This document shows, in pieces, positions 1-5,109 of a stretch of DNA of 5,109 nucleotides. The notes beneath the pieces are model-generated. The model was not told the DNA's origin and made no database searches. It saw nothing but the letters and a program-made list of their open reading frames with translations. Where the stretch lies: positions 1 through 5,109 of the forward strand of contig CALPNL020000144.1 in NCBI GenBank assembly GCA_943324925.2. The letters run 5' to 3'. The translations under genes were made by a program, and so were the position numbers. Origin of the DNA: Chitinophaga pinensis. Its GTDB lineage: Bacteria; Bacteroidota; Bacteroidia; Flavobacteriales; Flavobacteriaceae. Numbering within the stretch: position 1 is the first letter of the stretch; the number at the start of each line of letters is the position of its first letter.

Positions 1-308
1 CAAATCACCATGAAATTGGCTAACAAAATGTATTCTCTTGGATTTTCAATAGTCTTTACAGAATGAGCATATCTTACAGATATAAAATCACCCTCTTTTA
101 CTATATGAGAAATTTCAACTTTAGATCGAATATAAGACCTACTTAATTCGGAAGCCAATGAGAGTAAGTCTTCCCGATTCATTTCTATAAATCCAGTGCT
201 GCTATTCCATTCTAAAAGGATGTCATCATGTAAATACGATGCCAAAACAGTTGGATTTATTAACGCCTCTGATTTGTAAAAATCAAGAATTATCTTTTTT
301 AAATTCAT
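1..308 (-). CDS. Probable NTF2/SnoaL-fold small protein, 3' end outside window
   Basis: An open frame begins with ATG at 308-306 and runs through base 1 without a stop, giving 102 complete codons. The protein starts MNLKKIILDFYKSEALINP and continues with an amphipathic, helix-rich N-terminal half, then a strand-like stretch around residues 64-82 (KVEISHIVKEG, FISVRYAHS) and a second hydrophobic strand near the cut (YILLANFMVI). This helix-then-curved-sheet order, with an expected full length near 140 residues, resembles the nuclear transport factor 2 / SnoaL-like fold. Members may be enzymes or simple ligand-binding domains, so no reaction can be assigned. The ATG lies only 2 nt after the TAG stop of the upstream lpxD-like gene, with no Shine-Dalgarno, so translation is probably coupled. 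The fold call is from memory of similar flavobacterial proteins; the reading frame is well supported, the function is unknown. Confidence 0.72.
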   Translation of the reverse strand, partial: MNLKKIILDFYKSEALINPTVLASYLHDDILLEWNSSTGFIEMNREDLLSLASELSRSYIRSKVEISHIVKEGDFISVRYAHSVKTIENPREYILLANFMVI

Positions 309-310
309 AA

Positions 311-1240
311 CTATTTTAATTTTTGAATTAAATCTGGTATTTTTTTAATATTAGCTAATTGCTTTAATTTTTCTCTCGATTCTTCAACAGGAGTCCCAAA
401 ATAACTTTTGCCTCCTTCTATAGATTTGGTAACACCTGTTTGTCCTAAAACAACTGCTTTAGCTCCAATGGTGATTCCACTGGTGGTTCCAACTTGTCCC
501 CAAAGGGTAACTTCATCTTCGATAATTACACAACCTGCAATACCTGTTTGCGAAGCAATCAAACATTTTTTTCCGATAACCGTATCATGACCCACATGAA
601 CTTGGTTGTCTATTTTTGTACCTTCTCCAATTGTTGTATCCCCAGTAACTCCTTTGTCAATAGTGCACAAGGCGCCAATACCAACATTGTTTTCAATGAC
701 TACTCTACCGCCAGAAATCAACTGATCAAATCCCGTTTCCCGTTTCTTGTAATAAAAAGCATCTGCTCCTAATATTGTTCCTGCGTGTATAATAACATTA
801 TCACCAATTACAGTATGATCGTATATCGAAACATTGGAATGAATTAGACAATTTTTCCCGATAATAACATTATTTCCAATAAATGTATTTGGCTGTATTA
901 CAGTACCTTCTCCAATTATAGCTGAAGTAGAAATTGAATTATTTGAAGATTGAAAAGGTTTAAAATATTTGGTTAATTTATTAAAATCTCTGAATGGATC
1001 GTTAGATATTAATAACGCTTTACCATTTGGACAATCTACATTTTTATTAATTAAAATAATCGTAGCTGCAGATTGTAATGCCTTATCATAATATTTAGGA
1101 TGATCCACAAAAACAATATCACCGTTTTCAACCACATGTATTTCATTCATTCCTTGGACAGGAAAATTAGATTCACCAACGTATTCGCACCCAATTATAG
1201 ATGCAATTTCGTGAAGTGGATACGTTTTAGGGAATTTCAT
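311..1240 (-). CDS. Divergent LpxD paralog: UDP-3-O-acylglucosamine N-acyltransferase-like
   Basis: This 309-residue protein has the full LpxD layout. An N-terminal uridine-binding-type domain spans roughly residues 1-95 (VENGDIVFVDHPKYYDKAL). A left-handed beta-helix of [IV]-G-x4 hexapeptide repeats spans about 105-275, and a helical C-terminal tail spans about 280-309. H218 in the DNQVHVGH motif matches the catalytic base of LpxD (E. coli H239). It departs from the LpxD encoded at the other end of the cluster: GGDGFGF becomes GADAFYY (158-164), GAGTTIDR becomes GALCTIDK, and the second conserved active-site histidine, 37 residues after the first, is G255. LpxD normally N-acylates UDP-3-O-acylglucosamine in the cytoplasm. 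This copy may use a different acyl chain or acceptor, or be weakly active. Because the assignment to that exact reaction is uncertain, no symbol is given. It starts 25 nt after efp and is followed after 2 nt by the NTF2-like gene. Confidence 0.85.
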   Translation of the reverse strand: MKFPKTYPLHEIASIIGCEYVGESNFPVQGMNEIHVVENGDIVFVDHPKYYDKALQSAATIILINKNVDCPNGKALLISNDPFRDFNKLTKYFKPFQSSNNSISTSAIIGEGTVIQPNTFIGNNVIIGKNCLIHSNVSIYDHTVIGDNVIIHAGTILGADAFYYKKRETGFDQLISGGRVVIENNVGIGALCTIDKGVTGDTTIGEGTKIDNQVHVGHDTVIGKKCLIASQTGIAGCVIIEDEVTLWGQVGTTSGITIGAKAVVLGQTGVTKSIEGGKSYFGTPVEESREKLKQLANIKKIPDLIQKLK

Positions 1241-1265
1241 TTAGCTGTATTCGAAAATTGATTAT

Positions 1266-1832
1266 TTATTCTTTAACACGTTCCATGTAAGAACCTGTAG
1301 CAGTATCAATTTTAATTTTATCGCCTTCATTAATAAATAAAGGGACATTTACTGAAGCACCCGTTTCAACTTTTGCTGGCTTAGTTGCATTTGTAGCGGT
1401 ATTCCCTTTAACACCTGGCTCTGCATAAGTTACTTCAAGTACAATTGAAGAAGGCATATCTACAGATAATGGTAAATCTGTTTCTGTATTAATTTGAACC
1501 ATCACAATTGTTCCTTCTTTTAATAAATCTGGCGCATCAAGAGTTTTTTTATCTAATGTAATTTGCTCATACGATTCAACATTCATAAAATGAAATTGAT
1601 CACCTTCAGCATATAAATATTGAAATGAATGAGTTTCTACACGAACTTCTTCAATTTTATGACCTGCAGAAAAAGTGTTATCTAAAACCTTTCCATTGGA
1701 CAAGCTTCTTAATTTTGTTCTAACGAACGCTGGACCTTTTCCTGGTTTTACATGCAAGAACTCTATTATTTTATAAATATCATTGTTGTATTTGATACAT
1801 AATCCGTTTTTAATATCTGATGTAGATGCCAT
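1266..1832 (-). CDS. efp: Translation elongation factor P
   Basis: EF-P binds ribosomes stalled on consecutive prolines and restores peptide-bond formation. The 188-residue length is standard for the family. The N-terminal KOW-like domain (about 1-65) carries the tip loop HVKPGKGPAF, whose K32 lies at the position that is post-translationally modified in other bacteria (K34 in E. coli). OB-like domain II covers roughly 66-128 and domain III about 130-188, the latter with the family signature PGVKGNTA and the ending TGSYMERVKE. No modifying enzyme (EpmA/EpmB, EarP or YmfI type) is encoded here, so the modification state cannot be read from this window. The ATG at 1832 follows an A/T-rich leader (AAATATAAA) with no Shine-Dalgarno. 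The gene lies between lpxA and the second lpxD-like gene, and its 97-nt upstream gap is the longest in the window, making it the likeliest site for an internal promoter. Confidence 0.97.
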   Translation of the reverse strand: MASTSDIKNGLCIKYNNDIYKIIEFLHVKPGKGPAFVRTKLRSLSNGKVLDNTFSAGHKIEEVRVETHSFQYLYAEGDQFHFMNVESYEQITLDKKTLDAPDLLKEGTIVMVQINTETDLPLSVDMPSSIVLEVTYAEPGVKGNTATNATKPAKVETGASVNVPLFINEGDKIKIDTATGSYMERVKE

Positions 1833-1843
1833 TTTATATTTGT

Positions 1844-1871
1844 TTTAGGCGATAGGCTTTAGGTTATAGGC
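1844..1871. repeat. Four-unit tandem repeat with 7-base period, upstream of efp
   Basis: On the plus strand four consecutive 7-mers read TTTAGGC, GATAGGC, TTTAGGT and TATAGGC. On the transcribed minus strand the consensus is GCCTAWA, alternating CCTAT- and CCTAA-type units. The array lies 12 to 39 nt upstream of the efp start codon, so it would fall in the 5' leader or in the intergenic part of the operon mRNA. It is more G/C-rich than the surrounding spacer, which makes it stand out. Similar GCCTAAA/GCCTATA heptamer runs occur between genes in flavobacterial genomes as I recall them, but this needs a genome-wide count. Function is unknown. Confidence 0.7.
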
Positions 1872-1878
1872 GCTATCG
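1850..1878. repeat. Short inverted repeat overlapping the heptamer array
   Basis: CGATAG at 1850-1855 is the exact reverse complement of CTATCG at 1873-1878, with 17 nt between. The arms could form a 6-bp stem in the efp leader. The arm is short enough to arise by chance, especially since one arm lies inside the repeat array, so this is a weak structural candidate and not a terminator: no T-tract follows it on the transcribed strand. Confidence 0.3.
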
Positions 1879-1929
1879 AATTGGTTATTATTTATTTTAC
1901 CTAAGTTAATTGCTGTTGAATAATACTAC

Positions 1930-2715
1930 TTAAAAATTTCCAGAATATCCTTTCATAATTCCTCTTGATGAATTTCTGATAAAATCGATAATTTCATCTC
2001 TTTCTGGAGTAGCTTCCATTTCAGCTTCAATTATCCCAACAGCTTGAGTGGTATTATAATTTTTTTGATATAATATTCTATAAATTTCTTGAATCTCTCT
2101 TATTTTTTCAGTAGTAAACCCTCTTCTTCTTAATCCTACAGAGTTAATTCCAACATAGGAAAGTGGTTCTTTTGCAGCTTTAGTATAAGGAGGAACGTCC
2201 TTTCTTACCAGTGAACCACCTGAAATCATAGCGTGATCTCCGATATTTATAAACTGATGAATTGCAGCTAAACCACCAACAATAGCATAATTTCCAACAG
2301 TAACGTGACCTGCAAGAGCTACACCATTTACAATTATGGCATTATCACCAATATGACAATCGTGAGCAATGTGAGCTGTTGCCATTACTAAACAATTATT
2401 CCCAAGGGTAGTTTGACCTGAAGCAATTGTTCCTCTGTTAATTGTAACACATTCACGAATTGTACAATTATCACCAATTATCGCTAAAGAATCTTCACCA
2501 CCAAATTTTAAATCTTGAGGTACTGCTGAAATAACTGCACCAGGAAAAATATTACAGTTTTTTCCAATTCTAGCCCCTTCCATAATAGTTACATTGGAAC
2601 CAATCCAAGTTCCATCACCAATAACTACATTATTATGTATGGTTGTAAATGGTTCTATAACTACATTTTTGGCAATTTTTGCCCCTGGATGTACGTAAGC
2701 TAATGGTTGATTCAT
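1930..2715 (-). CDS. lpxA: UDP-N-acetylglucosamine O-acyltransferase (LpxA)
   Basis: LpxA catalyses the first committed-pathway acylation of lipid A, moving an (R)-3-hydroxyacyl chain from acyl carrier protein to the 3-OH of UDP-GlcNAc in the cytoplasm. The 261-residue length is typical. A left-handed beta-helix fills about residues 5-180, followed by the helical C-terminal domain with the family motif NSVGLRRRGF (191-200). H118 in AHIAHDC corresponds to the catalytic H125 of E. coli; H115, H137 (LAGH) and H153 (IHQF) match its H122, H144 and H160. G166 aligns with the E. coli hydrocarbon-ruler residue G173, where bulky residues shorten the accepted chain, so a long acyl chain (C14 or more) is expected here. 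The ATG at 2715 fits the family N-terminus and is preceded by an A/T-rich leader. It lies 52 nt after the lpxC-fabZ stop and before efp. Confidence 0.97.
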   Translation of the reverse strand: MNQPLAYVHPGAKIAKNVVIEPFTTIHNNVVIGDGTWIGSNVTIMEGARIGKNCNIFPGAVISAVPQDLKFGGEDSLAIIGDNCTIRECVTINRGTIASGQTTLGNNCLVMATAHIAHDCHIGDNAIIVNGVALAGHVTVGNYAIVGGLAAIHQFINIGDHAMISGGSLVRKDVPPYTKAAKEPLSYVGINSVGLRRRGFTTEKIREIQEIYRILYQKNYNTTQAVGIIEAEMEATPERDEIIDFIRNSSRGIMKGYSGNF

Positions 2716-2736
2716 GTTTGTATATTTAATCGTTTA

Positions 2737-2763
2737 ATTAATTAGTTTATTAAACTAATTAAT
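2737..2763. repeat. Perfect 13-bp inverted repeat between lpxC-fabZ and lpxA
   Basis: The arms ATTAATTAGTTTA (2737-2749) and its exact reverse complement (2751-2763) flank a single central base at 2750. The element begins 4 nt after the fusion gene's stop codon and ends 21 nt before the lpxA ATG, filling about half of the gap. In RNA it could form a stem of about 12 A-U-dominated pairs (one G-C pair) with a 3-nt loop, which would be weak. No T-tract follows on the transcribed strand, so it does not look like an intrinsic terminator. It could be a processing or mRNA-stability site or a protein-binding palindrome. Confidence 0.75.
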
Positions 2764-2767
2764 GATA

Positions 2768-4159
2768 TTATTGTTTTTTTGCTATTTGAGCCATCAATTC
2801 CGCTTCTGCAACTAGTTTTCCATTCGCATAAGCATTGGCTTGCATATGACAAATCCCTCTTCTAATAGGAGTAATTAACTCACATTTAAATAGTAATGTA
2901 TCTCCTGGTAAAACTTTGTGTTTGAATTTAACATTGTCAATTTTCATGAAATAAGTCAAATAATTTTCAGGGTCTGGAACGGTACTCAAAACTAAGATTC
3001 CTCCGGTTTGTGCCATCGCTTCAACAATAATTACTCCTGGCATTACTGGCGCACCTGGAAAATGCCCTACGAAAAAGCTTTCATTCATAGTCACATTTTT
3101 CATACCTACGATATGATTATCTGACATTTCAATTATTCTATCAAGAAATAAAAAGGGAGGTCGATGAGGTAAAATATTCATTATTTTATGAATATCCATC
3201 AAAGGCTCTAAATTTAAATCATAGGTTGGAACGTGATTGCGTTGTTCAATTTTAATTAATTTTGCCATTTTTTTTGCAAATTGAGTGTTCACAAAATGTC
3301 CTGGTTTATTGGCAATAACCTTACCTTTTATTCTTGTTCCAATCAAGGCCAAGTCGCCAATTACATCTAACAACTTATGTCTTGCAGCTTCATTCGGATA
3401 ATGCAAAGTCAAATTATCTAAAATACCGTTTGGTTTTACTGTTATTTTGTCTTTTCCAAATGCTTTCTTTAAATTTTCCATTGTGGTTTCAGAAATATCT
3501 TTATCCACATAAACAATGGCGTTATTTAAATCACCGCCTTTAATCAAACCATTGTCTAATAATGATTCTAATTCATGTAGAAAACTAAAGGTTCTGGATT
3601 CAGAAATTTCCTTTTTGAAATCAGAAATACTTTTTAATGTTGCATTTTGAGTTCCTAGTACTTTAGTGCCGAAATCTACCATTGTAGTAATTTGGTACTC
3701 ATCGCTTGGCATTACAATAATTTCACTTCCAGTAGTTTCATCTGTAAAAGAAATGATTTCTTTAACGGTATAATAATTTCTGTAAGCGTCTTGTTCCACG
3801 ATTCCGGCAATTTCAAGAGCTTCAACAAAATATTTTGAAGAACCATCCATAATTGGCAATTCTGATGAATCCAATTCTATGGTTACGTTATCTAAATCAC
3901 AACCTATTAAAGCAGCTAAAACATGCTCTGGAGTTTGAATTTTAACTCCTAATTTTTCTAAATTAGTACCTCGTTGCGTGTTTACTACATAATTAGCATC
4001 AGCTTCAATAACTGGAGAACCTTCCAAATCAATTCTGACAAAAGAAAAACCACTATTAATAGGTGCGGGTTTAAAAGTCATTCTAACCTCTTTCCCTGTA
4101 TGTAATCCAACACCACTAAGTGAAATTTCTTTGCTAATTGTATTTTGTTTAACCGTCAT
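2768..4159 (-). CDS. lpxC/fabZ: Bifunctional LpxC deacetylase / FabZ 3-hydroxyacyl-ACP dehydratase
   Basis: One uninterrupted 463-residue frame encodes two enzymes. Residues 1 to about 300 are LpxC, the zinc deacetylase that converts UDP-3-O-acyl-GlcNAc to the free amine, the committed step of lipid A synthesis. GVGLHTGK opens it; H79 in TPEHVLAALIG, and H261 and D265 in RHKLLD, are the zinc ligands; E78 is the general base and H288 (KPGH) matches E. coli H265. Residues from about 318 to 463 are FabZ, which dehydrates (R)-3-hydroxyacyl-ACP to the trans-2-enoyl form. The FabZ part shows LPHRPPFLFLDR, catalytic H366 in VGHFPG, and E380 fourteen residues later, the same spacing as H54/E68 in E. 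coli. The fusion is a known Bacteroidetes architecture. Compared with E. coli LpxC there are about 24 extra residues between AIV (214-216) and the H261 zinc site. The start lies 8 nt after lpxD. Confidence 0.97.
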   Translation of the reverse strand: MTVKQNTISKEISLSGVGLHTGKEVRMTFKPAPINSGFSFVRIDLEGSPVIEADANYVVNTQRGTNLEKLGVKIQTPEHVLAALIGCDLDNVTIELDSSELPIMDGSSKYFVEALEIAGIVEQDAYRNYYTVKEIISFTDETTGSEIIVMPSDEYQITTMVDFGTKVLGTQNATLKSISDFKKEISESRTFSFLHELESLLDNGLIKGGDLNNAIVYVDKDISETTMENLKKAFGKDKITVKPNGILDNLTLHYPNEAARHKLLDVIGDLALIGTRIKGKVIANKPGHFVNTQFAKKMAKLIKIEQRNHVPTYDLNLEPLMDIHKIMNILPHRPPFLFLDRIIEMSDNHIVGMKNVTMNESFFVGHFPGAPVMPGVIIVEAMAQTGGILVLSTVPDPENYLTYFMKIDNVKFKHKVLPGDTLLFKCELITPIRRGICHMQANAYANGKLVAEAELMAQIAKKQ

Positions 4160-4167
4160 TTTGTAAC

Positions 4168-5109
4168 TTATTTACTGTTTAATTTTAATTTTTCTAAATC
4201 CTCTGCGATTTTAGGTAGATTTTTAAAATGAACATATGATTTATAATATTCTTTATAAGACATTGCAGGATTTCCTTGAAGTACTTCCCCATCTTTTACA
4301 CTTTTTGTAACTCCCGTTTTCCCTTGAATACGAACGTTATTTCCTACAGTAATATGTCCTGCAAATCCAACTTGCCCACCAATCATACAATTATTTCCAA
4401 TTTTAGTAGAACCTGCAATTCCTGTTTGAGCTGCAATTACGGTATTTTCTCCAATTTCAACATTATGTCCAACTTGAATTTGGTTGTCCAACTTCACTCC
4501 TTTTCTAATAATTGTGGAGCCCATTGTAGCCCTATCGATTGTTGTCCCAGCTCCAATATTTACGTTGTCCTCAATTATCAAATTACCAATTTGTGGTATT
4601 TTACTAAAAGTACCATCTGGATTGGGAGCAAAACCAAAACCATCACCACCTAAAACTGCTCCAGAATGAACAGATACATTGTTTCCAATTTCAGTTTCTG
4701 AAAAAACTTTTGCGCCAGCAAAAATAGTAACATTATTACCAATCACAACATTATCACCAATAAAACAATTAGGATATATTTTAACATTATCGCCCATTAC
4801 TACATTTGTTCCGATGTAGGCAAAACTTCCCAAATAAAAACTCTCCCCATACTTAACATTTTCACTAAGCACAGAAGGTTGCTCAATACCCACTTTATTT
4901 GATTTTGATTGGTGATAAAATTCTAATAATTTAGAAAAAGAAAGGTAGGCGTCGTCTACTTTAATTAAGGTAGAGGTTATTTCTCCTTCTGGAATAAAGG
5001 TTTTATTTACAATTGTAATTGTAGCTTTGGTAGAATAAATGTAGTTATTGTATTTTTTATTGGATAAAAAAGTCAATGATCCTTCAATACCTTCTTCAAT
5101 TTTTGACAA
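4168..5109 (-). CDS. lpxD: UDP-3-O-acylglucosamine N-acyltransferase (LpxD), 5' end outside window
   Basis: LpxD transfers a second (R)-3-hydroxyacyl chain from acyl carrier protein to the 2-amine of UDP-3-O-acylglucosamine, producing UDP-2,3-diacylglucosamine. The 313-314 codons present cover most of the uridine-binding N-terminal domain (IEEGIEGSLTFLSNKKY near the cut), the left-handed beta-helix (about residues 85-270 of the fragment) and the helical C-terminal tail. GGDGFGF and GAGTTIDRA are classic LpxD motifs. H215 (QVGHN) and H252 (FAGHITVG), 37 residues apart, match E. coli H239 and H276. The frame is open at the window edge. The last codon, TTG at 5109-5107, should be read as an internal leucine of the usual KLSKIEEG-type segment and not as a start; about 25-30 N-terminal residues lie outside. 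The stop is 8 nt before the lpxC-fabZ ATG, and the intact motifs mark this copy as the housekeeping LpxD. Confidence 0.96.
   Translation of the reverse strand: MSKIEEGIEGSLTFLSNKKYNNYIYSTKATITIVNKTFIPEGEITSTLIKVDDAYLSFSKLLEFYHQSKSNKVGIEQPSVLSENVKYGESFYLGSFAYIGTNVVMGDNVKIYPNCFIGDNVVIGNNVTIFAGAKVFSETEIGNNVSVHSGAVLGGDGFGFAPNPDGTFSKIPQIGNLIIEDNVNIGAGTTIDRATMGSTIIRKGVKLDNQIQVGHNVEIGENTVIAAQTGIAGSTKIGNNCMIGGQVGFAGHITVGNNVRIQGKTGVTKSVKDGEVLQGNPAMSYKEYYKSYVHFKNLPKIAEDLEKLKLNSK

Larger units (their letters stand above)
1..5109 (-). other. Probable single operon: lpxD, lpxC-fabZ, lpxA, efp, lpxD-like, NTF2-like
   Basis: All six genes lie on the minus strand with gaps of 8, 52, 97, 25 and 2 nt. No gap contains a stem followed by a T-tract, and no convincing Bacteroidetes promoter (TTG with a downstream TAnnTTTG) was seen in them. 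Co-transcription is therefore the simplest reading, though the 97-nt gap before efp could hold a promoter of another kind. The plus strand carries no credible gene. Both ends of the operon run off the window. The start contexts are A-rich and lack Shine-Dalgarno sequences, as is common in Bacteroidetes. Confidence 0.78.

Noticed and set aside
408..772. Plus-strand open frames opposite the lpxD-like gene
   Set aside because: They lie antisense to a well-supported coding region, have low-complexity cysteine/asparagine/serine-rich translations without recognisable motifs, and are explained by the regular hexapeptide-repeat codons on the other strand.
1844..1878. CRISPR-like array
   Set aside because: The units are 7 bases long and directly abutting with no spacers, and no cas gene is present.
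2737..2763. Intrinsic terminator between lpxC-fabZ and lpxA
   Set aside because: The stem would be almost entirely A-U pairs, and no T-tract follows on the transcribed strand. Termination there would also cut off the essential lpxA gene.
3334..3543. Plus-strand open frame opposite lpxC-fabZ
   Set aside because: It is short, fully inside the LpxC coding region on the other strand, and shows no domain or credible leader.
1930..4159. Polyproline motifs in the lipid A enzymes as a reason for efp linkage
   Set aside because: Only isolated diprolines were seen (RPPF in the FabZ part, VPPY in LpxA), with no PPP run, so the sequence gives no clear EF-P dependence.
4276..4669. Plus-strand open frames opposite lpxD
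   Set aside because: As for the lpxD-like gene, the beta-helix repeat coding leaves antisense frames open. The translations do not resemble proteins, and the two frames overlap each other.
5107..5109. TTG at the window edge as the start of lpxD
   Set aside because: The encoded sequence begins in the middle of the conserved N-terminal domain of LpxD, about 25-30 residues short of the family's usual start, and the frame is still open at the edge. The codon is an internal leucine.

Overview
The window is a compact, single-strand gene cluster for the early, acyl-chain-loading steps of lipid A (LPS) biosynthesis. Every gene is on the minus strand. The DNA is visibly AT-rich, and no start codon has a GGAGG-type Shine-Dalgarno sequence; the starts sit in A/T-rich leaders instead. 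LpxC is fused to FabZ in one reading frame. These traits, together with the gene order, point to Bacteroidetes and most likely a member of the Flavobacteriaceae (Flavobacterium-like). That placement rests on recognised protein families and architecture, not on a database search.

Reading in the direction of transcription (from 5109 down to 1): lpxD (5' end cut off by the window edge, stop at 4168); an 8-nt gap; the lpxC-fabZ fusion (4159-2768); a 52-nt gap holding a perfect 13-bp inverted repeat; lpxA (2715-1930); a 97-nt gap holding a small period-7 tandem repeat; efp (1832-1266); a 25-nt gap; a second, divergent lpxD paralog (1240-311); a 2-nt gap; and the 5' part of a probable NTF2/SnoaL-fold gene (308 to beyond base 1). 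No intrinsic terminator was seen between genes, so the simplest reading is one transcript, possibly with an internal promoter before efp.

The genes fit together biochemically. LpxA loads a 3-hydroxyacyl chain from acyl carrier protein onto UDP-GlcNAc, the LpxC half of the fusion removes the N-acetyl group, and LpxD adds the second 3-hydroxyacyl chain, giving UDP-2,3-diacylglucosamine. The FabZ half dehydrates the same 3-hydroxyacyl-ACP pool towards phospholipid fatty acids, so the fusion physically joins the two competing uses of that pool. EF-P is a translation factor with no direct role in this pathway.

There is no sign of a mobile element, CRISPR array, RNA gene or novel defence-type system. 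The most interesting item is the second LpxD-like protein. It keeps the catalytic histidine but has glycine where the neighbouring LpxD has the second conserved active-site histidine, and it is tightly coupled to the NTF2-like gene. Secondary items are a 24-residue insertion beside the LpxC zinc site and the two intergenic repeats.
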